A stretch of 64,000 nucleotides of DNA. Source: Thioalkalivibrio sp. ALJ3 (GTDB lineage Bacteria > Pseudomonadota > Gammaproteobacteria > Ectothiorhodospirales > Ectothiorhodospiraceae). A program made the position numbers and the translations under genes. The notes under the pieces are model-generated. The model did no database searches, was not told the DNA's origin, and was given only the letters and a program-made list of their open reading frames with translations. Location of the stretch: NCBI RefSeq assembly GCF_000377205.1, contig NZ_KB897907.1, positions 62,001 to 126,000 on the forward strand. Reading direction: 5' to 3'. The stretch's first letter is position 1. Each line of letters begins with the position of its first letter. Shown in pieces: positions 25,874 through 36,314 of the stretch.

Positions 25874-27757
25874 ATGGCGTTACTGCAGATCACCGAACCC
25901 GGAGCCGACTCCGCCCCGCACCGGCGGCACCTGGCGGCCGGGATCGACCTCGGCACCACACATTCGCTGGTTGCCACCGTGCGCAGTGGCGTGGCCGAAA
26001 CCCTGCCGGACGAGCAGGGCCGGCATATCCTGCCTTCGGTCGTGCACTACGCGCCGGACGCGGTGAGCGTCGGGCACGCGGCGGCAGAGCACGCGGCGGA
26101 TGATCCGCACAACACCATTGCCTCGGTCAAGCGCCTGATCGGCCGGGGCGCGGCGGATGTAGCCACGCTATCCGGTGAGCTGCCGTTTCGGCTGAAGACC
26201 GGGGACTCCAGCGTTCCGCGGATCGAGACGGCGGCCGGGGACAAGACGGCGGTGGAGGTCTCGGCCGACATCCTCCATACCCTGCGCGAACGCGCCGAAG
26301 CCACGCTCGGTGACGAGCTGGAAGGCGTGGTCATCACCGTGCCCGCGTACTTCGACGATCCCCAGCGCCAGGCGACGCGTGATGCGGCGCAACTGGCGGG
26401 CCTGAATGTTCTGCGCCTGATCAGCGAGCCGACCGCCGCCGCGGTGGCCTACGGCCTGGACCAGGGCGAAGAGAGCACCATTGCGGTCTATGACCTGGGT
26501 GGCGGGACCTTCGATATCTCCATTCTGCAGCTGCGTCGGGGCGTGTTCGAGGTGCTGGCCACCGGGGGCGATTCCGCCCTGGGCGGCGACGACGTGGACC
26601 GCGCGATCGCCGACTGGCTACTGAACCAGGCCGGAATGGCCGGCGAGAGCGATCCGCAGCGCCTGCGCCGCGTGCTGTTGGCCGCGCGCGAGGCCAAGGA
26701 GGCCCTGACCGACGCCGACAGCACCCGCGTCGAGGTCGTGCGCGCCGATGGCTCGATCCACACGGCGGAGGTTGACCGCGCGACGCTGATGGAACTGGCC
26801 CGGCCGCTACTGGATCGCACGATGGCGTCCTGTCGACAGGTGCTGGAGGATGCGGACCTGGCGCCGGATGCGATCGACGAGGTCGTACTGGTCGGTGGTT
26901 CCACACGCATGCCGGCGGTCCGTGAGGCGGTGGAGAAATTCTTTGGTCGCGCGCCGCACGCCGGAATCGATCCCGATCGCGTGGTGGCCATCGGGGCCGC
27001 CCAGCAGGCGGATATCCTGGCCGGCAACAAGCCCGATACCGAGCTCCTGCTGCTGGACGTGATCCCGCTGTCGCTGGGCCTGGAGACGATGGGGGGACTG
27101 GTCGAATTCATCATCCCCCGCAACACCACGATCCCGGCGACCCGCGCACAGGACTTCACCACTTTCAAGGACGGCCAGACCGCGATGTCGCTGCACGTGG
27201 TGCAGGGCGAGCGTGATGTGGTCGATGCCAACCGTTCGCTGGCACGTTTCACCCTGTCCGGTATACCGCCGATGGTGGCCGGGGCCGCGCGTATCCGCGT
27301 GACCTTCCAGGTCGATGCCGACGGCCTGCTGAACGTGACCGCGCGCGAGCAGACCCAGGGCGTGGAGGCGCATATCGAGGTCAAGCCGAGCTACGGCCTG
27401 ACCGACAGCGAGATCGAGCAGATGCTGCGCGATTCCGCCTCCTCCGCGCGCGAGGACATGGAGGCGCGGCGTCTGCGCGAGGAGCAGGTCGAGGCCGACC
27501 GCGTGCTCGAGGCGCTGGATGCCGCGCTGGAGACGGACGGCGATCGCTACCTCGAGGCTGAGGAGCGCCAGACCATTGAGCAGGCGCGCGACGCGCTGCG
27601 TGCCGAACGCGAGCAGGGTGCCGATCCCGACGCCATCGAGGCGGCGCGCAAGCGCGTGGAACAGGCCTCCGAGGCCTTCGTCGCGCGGCGCATGAACGAC
27701 AGCATCCGGCGCGCGCTCGCCGGACACAACGTTAGCGAATACGACGCAGGGAACTGA
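25874..27757 (+). CDS. hscA: Fe-S chaperone HscA
   Basis: This 627-residue Hsp70 homologue is specialised for cluster release from IscU. The ATPase domain has [14 protein letters not shown] near residue 23, [12 protein letters not shown] and [18 protein letters not shown]. The substrate-binding domain and helical lid fill the C-terminal third. Length agrees with HscA, which is slightly shorter than DnaK, and the placement between hscB and fdx confirms it. Confidence 0.96.
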   Translation: MALLQITEPGADSAPHRRHLAAGIDLGTTHSLVATVRSGVAETLPDEQGRHILPSVVHYAPDAVSVGHAAAEHAADDPHNTIASVKRLIGRGAADVATLSGELPFRLKTGDSSVPRIETAAGDKTAVEVSADILHTLRERAEATLGDELEGVVITVPAYFDDPQRQATRDAAQLAGLNVLRLISEPTAAAVAYGLDQGEESTIAVYDLGGGTFDISILQLRRGVFEVLATGGDSALGGDDVDRAIADWLLNQAGMAGESDPQRLRRVLLAAREAKEALTDADSTRVEVVRADGSIHTAEVDRATLMELARPLLDRTMASCRQVLEDADLAPDAIDEVVLVGGSTRMPAVREAVEKFFGRAPHAGIDPDRVVAIGAAQQADILAGNKPDTELLLLDVIPLSLGLETMGGLVEFIIPRNTTIPATRAQDFTTFKDGQTAMSLHVVQGERDVVDANRSLARFTLSGIPPMVAGAARIRVTFQVDADGLLNVTAREQTQGVEAHIEVKPSYGLTDSEIEQMLRDSASSAREDMEARRLREEQVEADRVLEALDAALETDGDRYLEAEERQTIEQARDALRAEREQGADPDAIEAARKRVEQASEAFVARRMNDSIRRALAGHNVSEYDAGN

Positions 27758-27761
27758 CAAC

Positions 27762-28100
27762 ATGCCCCAGGTAATCTTTCTGCCCCACGAGGAATTCTGC
27801 CCGGAGGGGGCCTCCATTGAGGCCGATCCGGGCATCAGCATCTGCGATCTCGCCCTGAAAAACGGGATCGAGATCGAGCATGCCTGCGAGAAGTCCTGCG
27901 CGTGCACGACCTGCCACGTCTATGTGCGCGAGGGCTTCGACAGCCTTGAGGAGCCGACCGAGGACGAGGAAGACATGCTGGACAAGGCCTGGGGCCTGGA
28001 GCCGGATTCCCGGCTTTCCTGTCAGGCGGTCGTGGCCGACACCGATCTAGTGGTCGAGCTGCCGAAGTACACCATCAACCAGGTCTCCGAGAACCACTGA
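27762..28100 (+). CDS. fdx: ISC-type [2Fe-2S] ferredoxin
   Basis: This 112-residue ferredoxin donates electrons for cluster assembly. The cluster ligands are in the block CEKSCACTTCHVY plus the later cysteine in RLSCQAVV, and the acidic stretch EEPTEDEEDMLD is characteristic of adrenodoxin-like ISC ferredoxins. It is 4 bp after hscA. Confidence 0.96.
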   Translation: MPQVIFLPHEEFCPEGASIEADPGISICDLALKNGIEIEHACEKSCACTTCHVYVREGFDSLEEPTEDEEDMLDKAWGLEPDSRLSCQAVVADTDLVVELPKYTINQVSENH

Positions 28101-28110
28101 GGGCACGGCA

Positions 28111-28314
28111 ATGAAGTGGACCGATACCCAGGAAATCGCGATTCAGCTGGCGGACGAGCACCCCGACGTGGACCCGCGCAATATCAACTTCATGGACCTG
28201 CGCCAGTGGGTCATGGAACTGCCGGAGTTCGACGACGATCCGAACCGCTCCGGCGAGCGCATCCTCGAGGCGATCCAGGCCGCCTGGATGGAAGAGGCCG
28301 ACGTCGACGACTGA
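28111..28314 (+). CDS. iscX: Fe-S assembly protein IscX
   Basis: This 67-residue acidic protein starts MKWTDTQEIAIQLADEHPDV and contains the FMDLRQWV segment typical of IscX/YfhJ, a small regulator that binds IscS and iron. It is the last gene of the isc operon, and its stop lies 1 bp from the 3' end of the convergent ABC gene. Confidence 0.95.
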   Translation: MKWTDTQEIAIQLADEHPDVDPRNINFMDLRQWVMELPEFDDDPNRSGERILEAIQAAWMEEADVDD

Positions 28315-28315
28315 G

Positions 28316-30133
28316 CTACTCGCCCGTCGTCGCCGGATGAGTCTGCTCGGCCTCTTCCTGCTGGTGGCGCCATAGCCGCGCGTAGGCACCGTTCAGGGCC
28401 AGCAACTCGCGGTGCGTGCCGCGTTCGACCACGTGGCCGTGTTCCATGACCACGATCTGTTCGGCATCGATCACCGTCGACAGCCGATGCGCGATTACCA
28501 GCGTGGTACGCCGCGCCGAGACCTCGTTCAGCGCGCGCAGGATCGCCTTCTCCGAACCCGAATCCAGCGACGAGGTCGCCTCGTCGAAGACCAGGATCGG
28601 TGGATCCTTCAGCAGCATGCGGGCGATCGCGATCCGCTGTTTTTCCCCGCCCGAGACCTTCAGTCCCCGTTCCCCGACGATCGTATCCAGCCCGTCCGGC
28701 AACTGGACGATGAAGTCGTCCAGGTGCGCGAGGCGCACCGCGCGGCGAATCGCTTCCTCGTCCGCACTCGGCTGGCCGTAGGCGACGTTGTAGCGAATGG
28801 TGTCGTTGAACAGCACGGTGTCCTGCGGCACCACGCCGATGGCGCGGCGCAGACTGGCTTGCGTCACCTCGCGTATGTCCTGGCCGTCGATGGTGATGCG
28901 CCCGCCGTCGACGTCGTAGAAGCGGAACAGCAGGCGCGCCAGGGTGGATTTGCCGGCCCCGCTGGGGCCCACTACGGCCAGCTTGTGCCCGGCCGGGATC
29001 TCCAGCGAGACGTCCTCGAGGATGCGCCGGTTTGGGTGGTAGCCGAAATCCACATGCTCGAAGCGTACTGTGCCCGCCCGGACGTCGAGATCGGGGGCAT
29101 CCGGGCGGTCCTCCACCTGAACCGGTTTTTCCAGCAGGCCGAACAGTCGCTCGATGTTGGCCAGCGACTGGCGAATCTCGCGATAGACGAAGCCGAGGAA
29201 GTTCAGCGGCATGAACAGCTGGATCATGTAGGCGTTGACCATCACCAGATCGCCCAGCGACATCTCGCCGGCCGCCACCTGGCGCGTGGCCAGCAGCATG
29301 ATCACGGTGATCGCGGCGGCGATGATCAGGGCCTGGCCGGAGTTCAGCAGCACCAGCGACAGGACGTTCTTGGTGCGCGCCTGTTCCCAGGCCGCCAGCC
29401 CGCGGTCGTAGCGCTCGGCCTCGAAGGCCTCGTTGCCGAAGTACTTGACCGTCTCGTAGTTCAGCAGGCTGTCGATCGCGCGGGTGTTGGACTCGTTGTC
29501 GCGCAGGTTGGCCTCGCGCACGAAGCGCGTGCGCCACTCGGTGATCCAGATCGAGAACGCGATGTAGACCGCGACCGCCACCAGCACCGTAACCATGAAC
29601 ACCGGCCCCACGGCGATCAGCAGGATCACCGCGACCAGCGCGATCTCGATCAGGGTCGGCAGGATGTTGAATACGGTAAAACGCAGCAGGAAGCTCATGC
29701 CGCTGGTGCCGCGCTCGATGTCGCGCGCCAGACCACCCGTCTCGCGTGCGAGGTGAAAACCCAGCTCCAGTCGGTGCAGGTGCTGGAACACGCGCAGCGA
29801 GGCACGGCGCATCGCGCGTTCCGCGACGCGCACGAAGACCGCGTCGCGCAGCTCGCCGAACAGCGTGCTGCCAAAGCGCAACAGACCGTAGCCGATCACC
29901 AGGGCCACCGGTACGGCGACCAGCGCCTCGGTGCCGGCGTCCTCGAAGTGCTCGACGATGTATTTAAGCGCCAGCGGGATCGCGACCGTGGCCAGTTTGG
30001 CCAGGCCCATCAGCACGAGCGCCAGGATCAGCCGCCCGCGAAACTCCGCCAGATAGGGGAGCAGGCTCTTGAGGATGCGCCAGTTCACCGCCCCGGGAGG
30101 CGGGGCATCTGGATGCGTCGTGTGGCCGCGCAT
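28316..30133 (-). CDS. Atm1/HMT-type ABC exporter (fused permease-ATPase)
   Basis: This 605-residue half-transporter has six membrane helices (about residues 30-310) and a nucleotide-binding domain with Walker A GPSGAGKST, signature VSGGEKQRIAIARML and Walker B LVFDEATSSLD. The sequence FGNEAFEAERYDRGL and the overall pattern fit the Atm1/ABCB7/HMT1 group, which exports glutathione-linked sulfur or metal compounds. The position end-to-end with the isc operon supports that link, although it is transcribed in the opposite direction. Lipid or drug exporters of the MsbA type are a less likely alternative. Confidence 0.88.
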   Translation of the reverse strand: MRGHTTHPDAPPPGAVNWRILKSLLPYLAEFRGRLILALVLMGLAKLATVAIPLALKYIVEHFEDAGTEALVAVPVALVIGYGLLRFGSTLFGELRDAVFVRVAERAMRRASLRVFQHLHRLELGFHLARETGGLARDIERGTSGMSFLLRFTVFNILPTLIEIALVAVILLIAVGPVFMVTVLVAVAVYIAFSIWITEWRTRFVREANLRDNESNTRAIDSLLNYETVKYFGNEAFEAERYDRGLAAWEQARTKNVLSLVLLNSGQALIIAAAITVIMLLATRQVAAGEMSLGDLVMVNAYMIQLFMPLNFLGFVYREIRQSLANIERLFGLLEKPVQVEDRPDAPDLDVRAGTVRFEHVDFGYHPNRRILEDVSLEIPAGHKLAVVGPSGAGKSTLARLLFRFYDVDGGRITIDGQDIREVTQASLRRAIGVVPQDTVLFNDTIRYNVAYGQPSADEEAIRRAVRLAHLDDFIVQLPDGLDTIVGERGLKVSGGEKQRIAIARMLLKDPPILVFDEATSSLDSGSEKAILRALNEVSARRTTLVIAHRLSTVIDAEQIVVMEHGHVVERGTHRELLALNGAYARLWRHQQEEAEQTHPATTGE

Positions 30134-31132
30134 TCAGGCGGTTTCGACGCGGTTGCGGTTGGCGCGCTTGGCCGCGTACAGCGCCTCGTCCGCGCGCGCG
30201 ATCAGGTTCTCGGCCGACTCCCCCGGCTGGTGGCCGCTAACACCGAAGCTCGCGGTCAGCGGTGGGTCGGTCCCGAAGTCATGTGCCTCGATTGCCTGGC
30301 GCAGGGCCTCGGCGAGATTCGCGGCCTGTTCGGCGGTGGTGTTCGGGCAGAGGATCAGGAACTCCTCGCCACCCCAGCGTGCGGCGGTATCGGAGCTGCG
30401 GATGCGGCTGCGCAGGAGTCGCCCGGTCTCGCGCAGGACATGGTCGCCCCGAGCGTGCCCCTGCTGGTCGTTGATCGTCTTGAAGTGATCCAGATCCATC
30501 AGGATCGCGGTCAGCGGGCTCGCCTCCCGGCGGGCCTGGAGGATTGCTTCCTCAAGGGCATGGTTGCCCTTGAGGCGGTTGTGCAGCCCCGTCAGGGGGT
30601 CGGTGGTGGCCAGGCGCTCCAAGTGCTCCTGAGCGGCCTCGAGATCCCGCGTGCGTTCGCTGACCATGCGATCCAGGACCTGGGCGCGGTCCTCCAGCTC
30701 CTTGATCGGGTAGGGCTCGTCGGTCCCGTGGACGGTGGCGGGAAACGAGCCATGCAGGTGTGCCAGGCGCCAGCCGTCGTCGGTGCGCCGAAAAACCAGG
30801 GTGCCCCTTAATTCGTTGAGTTTGACCTGTTGCCCGTGGATCCGGGTGTGCATGCCGAAGGTGATCATCGCGATCGCAACCTCCGGATGCGGAAAGGTCA
30901 CGTGTTCGCGCTCGATCGTGTAGTCGAAGGACTCCGGCGCCTGCTCGATATCGCGCCGAATAATCGAAGCGGCCTCGTCGGGCGAGAACGCCGCCTCGCC
31001 CATGCCGGTACCGAAGCCGCAAAGCGTGTCGGTGTGAAGTGCGAGCAGCTGATCGAAGTCCCGGTGCCGCAACCAGGTATCCAGGTACTCGCGGACCGCG
31101 CTGCGGACTTCCTCTTCAACCGAATTAGGCAT
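30134..31132 (-). CDS. Diguanylate cyclase with NTF2-like (SnoaL-type) sensor domain
   Basis: This 332-residue cytosolic protein has a domain of about 130 residues resembling NTF2/SnoaL-like folds ([20 protein letters not shown] to [12 protein letters not shown]). A short coiled linker ([20 protein letters not shown]) leads to a GGDEF domain. The active site reads GGEEF and the RxxD inhibitory site (RSSD) sits five residues before it, so it should make c-di-GMP and be feedback inhibited. The frame stops 1 bp before the ABC exporter start, so the two may be one transcript. NTF2-like sensor domains in front of GGDEF are uncommon compared with PAS or GAF; the ligand is unknown. Confidence 0.85.
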   Translation of the reverse strand: MPNSVEEEVRSAVREYLDTWLRHRDFDQLLALHTDTLCGFGTGMGEAAFSPDEAASIIRRDIEQAPESFDYTIEREHVTFPHPEVAIAMITFGMHTRIHGQQVKLNELRGTLVFRRTDDGWRLAHLHGSFPATVHGTDEPYPIKELEDRAQVLDRMVSERTRDLEAAQEHLERLATTDPLTGLHNRLKGNHALEEAILQARREASPLTAILMDLDHFKTINDQQGHARGDHVLRETGRLLRSRIRSSDTAARWGGEEFLILCPNTTAEQAANLAEALRQAIEAHDFGTDPPLTASFGVSGHQPGESAENLIARADEALYAAKRANRNRVETA

Positions 31133-31319
31133 GCTTTCGGGCCATCACGTCTGGTGGTGGATGCGGGTCGGGCGGGGTGGTAACCAATGTACACGGTGGG
31201 GCCTGACCGGCACCAGCCGTGATACCGGGGACTGTCTGGGCGCGGCAGACTGTTTCGAGGCTTGCAGCCTTGCCGGGCATTCGGCAGGCTTCGATGTTTG
31301 CCAACCCTTGGAGCTTCTC

Positions 31320-33200
31320 TTGGAACCCACACGTCTCGCTGCCGGGCATGCGCAGGGAAGCGCCCCGGCCATTGCGCCGCTGGACATCCTGCGCGAGACC
31401 TTTGGCTATTCCGATTTTCGTGGCCAGCAACAGGCGGTCATCGAGCATGTGATCGCCGGTGGCGATGCCGTGGTGCTGATGCCCACTGGCGGCGGCAAGT
31501 CGCTGTGCTACCAGGTACCGGCACTGGCCCGCCCGGGCTGTGCGGTGGTGATCTCGCCGCTGATTGCGCTGATGCAGGATCAGGTGGCGGCCTTGCGCCA
31601 GAACGGGCTGGCCGCGGCCAGCCTGGATTCCGGCCAGGACGCCGAGACCGCGCGTGGTGTGCTGGCCGCACTCCATGCGGGCGAACTGGATCTCCTGTAC
31701 CTGTCCCCGGAACGGCTGTTTGCTTCGGGCATGCTGGAGCGTCTGCAGGGGATCGAGCTGGCCCTGTTCGCGATCGACGAGGCGCACTGCGTTTCCCAGT
31801 GGGGCCACGACTTCCGCCCGGAATACGGCCAGCTCGCGGTGCTGGCCGAGCACTTCCCGGATGTCCCGCGCATGGCGCTGACCGCCACGGCCGACGGGCC
31901 GACCCGCCAGGAGATCCGCGAGCGGCTGCGGCTGGAACAGGCCCGCGCGTTCATCAGCTCCTTCGACCGTCCCAATATCCGCTATCGCGTCGCCCAGTCC
32001 GATGGCGGGCGTGGGGGTGCCCCGCGTGACCGCCTGCTGCGCTTTATCCGCGAGGAGCATGCGGGCGAGGCGGGCATCGTCTATTGCCTGTCGCGCAAGA
32101 AGGTCGACGCCCTGGCCGAGTGGCTGGCGGAGCAGGGGGTTCCCGCGCTGCCCTACCACGCGGGCCTCTCCGCGCGCACGCGCACGGAAAACCAGACCCG
32201 CTTCCTGCGCGAGGAGGGCGTGATCATGGTGGCCACGATCGCGTTCGGCATGGGGATCGACAAGCCCAACGTGCGGTTTGTCGCGCACATGAACCTGCCC
32301 AAGAGCCTGGAGGGTTACTACCAGGAGACCGGGCGCGCGGGGCGCGACGGGCTCCCGGCCAACGCCTGGATGGTCTACGGCCTGCAGGACGTGGTGACCC
32401 TGCGTCAGATGCTGGAGGGCTCGCAGGCTGGCCCGGAGCGCCAGCGCATCGAGCAGCAGAAACTGGATGCGATGCTGGGGTTCTGCGAGATCACCAGCTG
32501 TCGCCGTCAGGCCCTGCTGGCGTACTTCGACGAACACATGCCGGAACCCTGCGGGACCTGCGACAACTGCACGGATCCGCCCGCGACCTGGGATGCCAGT
32601 GTGCCGGTGCAGAAGCTTCTGTCCTGTATCTACCGCACCGGCGAGCGCTTCGGGGCCGGGCATGTGATCGACGTGCTGCGGGGTTCTTCGAGCGAGCGCC
32701 TGCAGCGGCTCGGGCACGACCGACTGAGTACCTACGGGATTGGCACCGAGCTGGACAAGATGCAGTGGCGCGGGGTGGTCCGCCAGTTGCTGGCCCGTGG
32801 GCTGCTCCGCCTCGACGACGAGGGCCACGGCGGCTTGCGCCTGGATCCCTCCTGCCGGGGCGTGCTGCGCGGGGAGGAATCCATCCATCTGCGCGAGGAG
32901 CAGGCCCGCCCGGCGCGCCAGGCTCGGCCCGCGCGCCGCGACACCGCGCGCAGCGTGTCCGCGATGGATGCGGAAGACCGGGGTCTGTGGGAACGCCTGC
33001 GGGCGCTGCGCACGGACCTGGCGCGCGAGCAGGGGGTGCCGCCGTATGTAATCTTCTCCGATGCCACGCTGCTGGAGATGGTGGCCAGCGCGCCGCGTAC
33101 GCCCGAGGAGATGGCGGGGATTACCGGGGTGGGGCAACACAAGCTCGAGCGCTACGGCGATGCGTTCATCCGGGCCATCGAGGGGCATTTCGGGCTATAG
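31320..33200 (+). CDS. recQ: ATP-dependent DNA helicase RecQ
   Basis: This protein of about 626 residues is a 3'-5' helicase for recombination and fork repair. Motifs are [15 protein letters not shown] (Walker A), [17 protein letters not shown] (motif II), [12 protein letters not shown] (motif VI), a zinc region (CEITSC and CGTCDNC), the winged helix and a C-terminal HRDC domain. The frame is open to 31131, but that extension has no homology. TTG 31320 with GGAG 6 nt before it gives a normal RecQ N-terminus ([12 protein letters not shown], then [11 protein letters not shown]). TTG 31308 is an alternative. Confidence 0.94.
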   Translation: MEPTRLAAGHAQGSAPAIAPLDILRETFGYSDFRGQQQAVIEHVIAGGDAVVLMPTGGGKSLCYQVPALARPGCAVVISPLIALMQDQVAALRQNGLAAASLDSGQDAETARGVLAALHAGELDLLYLSPERLFASGMLERLQGIELALFAIDEAHCVSQWGHDFRPEYGQLAVLAEHFPDVPRMALTATADGPTRQEIRERLRLEQARAFISSFDRPNIRYRVAQSDGGRGGAPRDRLLRFIREEHAGEAGIVYCLSRKKVDALAEWLAEQGVPALPYHAGLSARTRTENQTRFLREEGVIMVATIAFGMGIDKPNVRFVAHMNLPKSLEGYYQETGRAGRDGLPANAWMVYGLQDVVTLRQMLEGSQAGPERQRIEQQKLDAMLGFCEITSCRRQALLAYFDEHMPEPCGTCDNCTDPPATWDASVPVQKLLSCIYRTGERFGAGHVIDVLRGSSSERLQRLGHDRLSTYGIGTELDKMQWRGVVRQLLARGLLRLDDEGHGGLRLDPSCRGVLRGEESIHLREEQARPARQARPARRDTARSVSAMDAEDRGLWERLRALRTDLAREQGVPPYVIFSDATLLEMVASAPRTPEEMAGITGVGQHKLERYGDAFIRAIEGHFGL

Positions 33201-33256
33201 TGGTGCAAACGCCGGGACAGGCCCAATAACAAGACGACAACAGCCGGGGAGACCGC

Positions 33257-34012
33257 GTGAGCCACACCCCTTTTCTGAAAAATTTCTACGAACTCCGGGA
33301 TGGCCAGGTGGTGGTCACGCCCGAGCAGGGCAGCGAGTTCGCCAAGACGCTGGCGGGTGACTTCAACCCGATCCATGACGCCGACAACCGGCGTTTCTGC
33401 GTGCCCGGCGATCTGCTGTTTGCCCTGGTGCTGGATACCTTCGGCGCGAGCGCGAACATGCATTTTCGCTTCACCAGCATGGTGGGCGGGCATGTGCCGC
33501 TGATCTTCCCGGACAACCCCGGCGATGCCTTCGCCATTACGGCGGACGGCGGCAAGAGCGTGATCGAGGTCGAGCGCTCCGGGCGTGTGATCGATGATCC
33601 GGATGTGATCGAGTCGCTGATCCGCAGCTACGTCAGCTTCTCGGGGCAGAATTTCCCGCATGTGCTTGTGCCGCTGATGGAGGAGCACGGGGTGATGGTG
33701 AACCCCAAGCGCCCGCTGGTGATGTACGAGCGCATGGGCTTCAGCCTGCCGGAGCCGCTGGCCGCATCGGCCGGCGTCCCGGAGCCGCGACTCAAGGATG
33801 CGGTGATGACCGTGAACGGCAAGCGCGGCGAGATCCGCCTCGACTACGAGCTGGTGATCGACCAGGCCGTCGTGGCCGAAGGCAGCAAGCATCTGGTGCT
33901 GAGCGGCCTGCGCCCGTACGACGCCGCGGATGTCGAACAGCTGGTGGCCGACTACGAGAGCTGGAAGGCCGCCTACACTGGCGAGGCCCGCGCACGGCGG
34001 GTGGTCGGCTAG
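33257..34012 (+). CDS. DUF3581 family protein
   Basis: This 251-residue soluble protein starts at GTG 33257 with GGGGAGA upstream. It resembles the DUF3581 proteins of gammaproteobacteria, whose function is unknown. An early AGDFNPIHDAD segment is reminiscent of the active-site helix of hot-dog-fold hydratases (MaoC type), so a role in acyl-CoA or lipid chemistry is possible but unproven. It follows recQ by 57 bp in the same direction. Confidence 0.7.
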   Translation: MSHTPFLKNFYELRDGQVVVTPEQGSEFAKTLAGDFNPIHDADNRRFCVPGDLLFALVLDTFGASANMHFRFTSMVGGHVPLIFPDNPGDAFAITADGGKSVIEVERSGRVIDDPDVIESLIRSYVSFSGQNFPHVLVPLMEEHGVMVNPKRPLVMYERMGFSLPEPLAASAGVPEPRLKDAVMTVNGKRGEIRLDYELVIDQAVVAEGSKHLVLSGLRPYDAADVEQLVADYESWKAAYTGEARARRVVG

Positions 34013-34066
34013 GTCCGCAAACTCCGCATCCTTCGGACTTGCCCCGAGGGCAGCCTGTTGAAAAAA

Positions 34067-34447
34067 CTAGTCGGCGGTGTCGCGTGCGTGCTCAGCCAGG
34101 ATATCGCGCGAGATGATCGCCAGCGTCTCTTCGTGTGTCGCACGCAGGAACACCCCCGGCGCACAGCCGGCCTTGTAGGCCTCCAGCCAGCGCCCGGCAC
34201 AAAGGCACCAGCGGTCCCCGGCCTTCAGACCCGGGAATCCGAACGCCGGGTTGGGTGTGCTGAGGTCGTTTCCTTTGGTGCGCGAGAACTCCAGAAATTC
34301 CTCGGTTAGTTCGGCACATACGGTATGAATGCCCTGGTCGTCGTGGCCGGTGGCGCAGTCACCATCGCGATAGAAACCGGTGACGGGATCGGTGCCGCAG
34401 GGTTCCAGCGGGCGACCAAAGACATTGCGGGATTCGAAACGCTGCAT
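34067..34447 (-). CDS. DUF2237 family protein
   Basis: This roughly 126-residue protein has the DUF2237 pattern: NVFGRPLEPC near the start, DPVTGFYRDGDC, then DRWCLCAGRWLEA and GCAPGVFLRATHEE, with conserved cysteines. ATG 34447 has AGGAG about 9 nt upstream; ATG 34456 is in frame and adds three residues. Small proteins of this family are widespread, and their function is not established. It is convergent with the DUF3581 gene. Confidence 0.78.
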   Translation of the reverse strand: MQRFESRNVFGRPLEPCGTDPVTGFYRDGDCATGHDDQGIHTVCAELTEEFLEFSRTKGNDLSTPNPAFGFPGLKAGDRWCLCAGRWLEAYKAGCAPGVFLRATHEETLAIISRDILAEHARDTAD

Positions 34448-34670
34448 CGTCAGCATCTCCTGGTGAATGAAATCCCTGGCAGGATAACGAACTCGCCAGC
34501 GTACCGATCGGTTCCTGCACAGGTGATGAGAGTTCATCCTGGATCCATGCCACCAGGCCTCGTGGAGTGGCGGCACACTGTGAAGGCATTGGCAGTTTTC
34601 GGGCTGCATCGGAACAACCGGGTCTTTCAACTGGACTCACGGGCAGGAACCCACACAAGGAGTAGGTGAC

Positions 34671-34988
34671 ATGATGTCGACGAAACGCTGGGTACTGGCC
34701 GTGGCGCTTGGTACGTTGTTTTCAGTGGGTACCGCTCAGGCGCAACCGGGTCCGGGTGGACCGCCGGGTGGTTCGCCCGGGGCCAGTGGCGATACGCCGG
34801 CCGCGGGCAATCCGCCGCCGGGCCATGGCGGGACGCCTCCGGGGCAGCAGCGCGGTGGCAGCAGCCCGGACCTGCCGGAGCCGCCGCGGACGTCCGGCCC
34901 GCCGAGCCCGCCCGAGCCGGGGGATGGTCCGTTGCCGGATCCGTCCGATCTGCCGGAGCCGCCGACACCGCCCACGCCCGATCTCTGA
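34671..34988 (+). CDS. Pro/Gly-rich secreted protein, unknown function
   Basis: This 105-residue protein has a clear signal peptide (MMSTKRWVLAVALGTLFSVG, cleavage at AQA-Q near 25). The mature 80 residues are almost only Pro, Gly, Ser, Asp, Glu and Thr, with repeated PP, PDLPEPP and PEPP units, so they should be disordered. AAGGAG lies before the ATG (with ATG-ATG, either could be used). No family is recognisable because of low complexity. It may be an envelope or surface-associated spacer; real coding is supported by the ribosome site and signal peptide. Confidence 0.6.
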   Translation: MMSTKRWVLAVALGTLFSVGTAQAQPGPGGPPGGSPGASGDTPAAGNPPPGHGGTPPGQQRGGSSPDLPEPPRTSGPPSPPEPGDGPLPDPSDLPEPPTPPTPDL

Positions 34989-35005
34989 TCGGTCTTCCGA
35001 ACGGG

Positions 35006-36268
35006 CTATCGGCTTCCTGCCCGCGGCGCGCGCAGCGCGGCGGGCAGGGCCGGGTTCATCAGGAGCGCATAGGCCGCAGTGGCAGCCACCACGCCGATCA
35101 GCGGCGGCACGACGGGCGAGTAGTACGCGGCCGCCGAGCCGACGGCGTAGGCCAGCAGTCCCGGCCAGTGGAAGCTCGGGAGCCGGATGTCGGCCAGTTG
35201 TGGATATTGGCCGCGATGGCGTAGCCAGTAATCGGCCATGATTACGCCGCCCAGCGGCGGGATGAAGGTCCCCAGCAGGATCAGGAACGGCACCAGGTAG
35301 TCATACATCCCGGCCACCGCCAGCGCCGTGCCGATGGCGGCGCCGAGGACCGTGACCAGCCGCCGGCGCTGGGTGCGCAGCAGATTGCAGCCGGCCACGC
35401 CGAAGTTGTAGATGGTGTTGTCCTGGGTGCTCCAGATATTCAGGAGCAGCATCAGCAGCGTGAAGCTCACGAACCCCTGCGCCAGCATCACGTGGACAAT
35501 GTCGGCCTCGTGATAGATCAGCGCGCCCAGCGCGCCGGTCAGTACCATTAGTCCATTCCCCAGAACGAAGGCCGCCAGGGTGGCGATCACCGCAATGCGG
35601 GGTGTGCGGGCGAAGCGGGTCCAGTTGGTCGCCAGCGTCGCGCCGCCGACAAAGGTGCCGATCACGATGGTCAGCGCGGCACCGAAACCCATCTCTGTGG
35701 CCGGATCCTGCCCCAGCAGACCGCCAGGCCCGCCCACCTCGCCCACGCCAATGAACAGCGTGAACAGGATAAACAGCAGCATCACCGGAACGGCGACGCG
35801 GGAGAGCCAGTCGAGGCCGCGGTAGCCGATCATCGCGGTGATGCAGAAGGCGAAGCCGAACAGCACCATCAGCCCGACCTCTATGGGTTCGGGGAGGGCG
35901 GTGGTCTCGACCAGGATGATCGCAACCGTTGCGGTACCCCAGGCGTACCAGCCGATCTGGGTGAACGCGAGGATCACGTCGGAGAGCTTGCTGCCCCACT
36001 CGCCGAAGCAGAAGCGCCCCATCAGCACCGTGTGCAGCCCGCTTCGGCAGCCGATGTAGGCGAGGGTGGCGGCATAGGCCCCGAGCAGGAGGTTGCCCAG
36101 TGCAATCACCAGCATCAGTTCGCCGAAGGTGAAGGCGGTGCCCAGGGAGCCCCCGGCCCAGAGGGTCGAGGTAAAGAACGTGAAGCCGAACAGGACGATA
36201 GTCATGGACCAGAAGCCCTTGCGGGCGTGTTCCGGGACTTCGCTCAGGGGGTGGTCGTTGTGGTTCAC
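35006..36268 (-). CDS. codB: Cytosine/purine permease-like transporter (NCS1 family)
   Basis: This 420-residue integral membrane protein has about 12 hydrophobic segments. The pattern FWSMTIVLFGFTFFTSTLWA at the N-terminus, ATNWTRFAR in the middle and GVIMADYWLRHRGQYP late fits NCS1 transporters of the CodB cytosine permease type, which use ion gradients to import bases. The start is GTG at 36268; an ATG further up would overlap the flavodoxin-fold gene. No cytosine deaminase lies nearby, so the substrate could differ. Confidence 0.8.
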   Translation of the reverse strand: MNHNDHPLSEVPEHARKGFWSMTIVLFGFTFFTSTLWAGGSLGTAFTFGELMLVIALGNLLLGAYAATLAYIGCRSGLHTVLMGRFCFGEWGSKLSDVILAFTQIGWYAWGTATVAIILVETTALPEPIEVGLMVLFGFAFCITAMIGYRGLDWLSRVAVPVMLLFILFTLFIGVGEVGGPGGLLGQDPATEMGFGAALTIVIGTFVGGATLATNWTRFARTPRIAVIATLAAFVLGNGLMVLTGALGALIYHEADIVHVMLAQGFVSFTLLMLLLNIWSTQDNTIYNFGVAGCNLLRTQRRRLVTVLGAAIGTALAVAGMYDYLVPFLILLGTFIPPLGGVIMADYWLRHRGQYPQLADIRLPSFHWPGLLAYAVGSAAAYYSPVVPPLIGVVAATAAYALLMNPALPAALRAPRAGSR

Positions 36269-36314
36269 GCAGGTCCGTTGGCCGGGAGTCCCAGGGAGTG
36301 TACCGATGGTCGCG

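Noticed and set aside
28412-30811. A 799-residue plus-strand open frame
   Set aside because: It lies opposite the ABC exporter and the GGDEF gene, both with full motif support, and its own sequence is low-complexity His/Gln/Arg without any domain.
31125-33188. A 687-residue minus-strand open frame
   Set aside because: It is the shadow of recQ, which has all helicase motifs on the plus strand.
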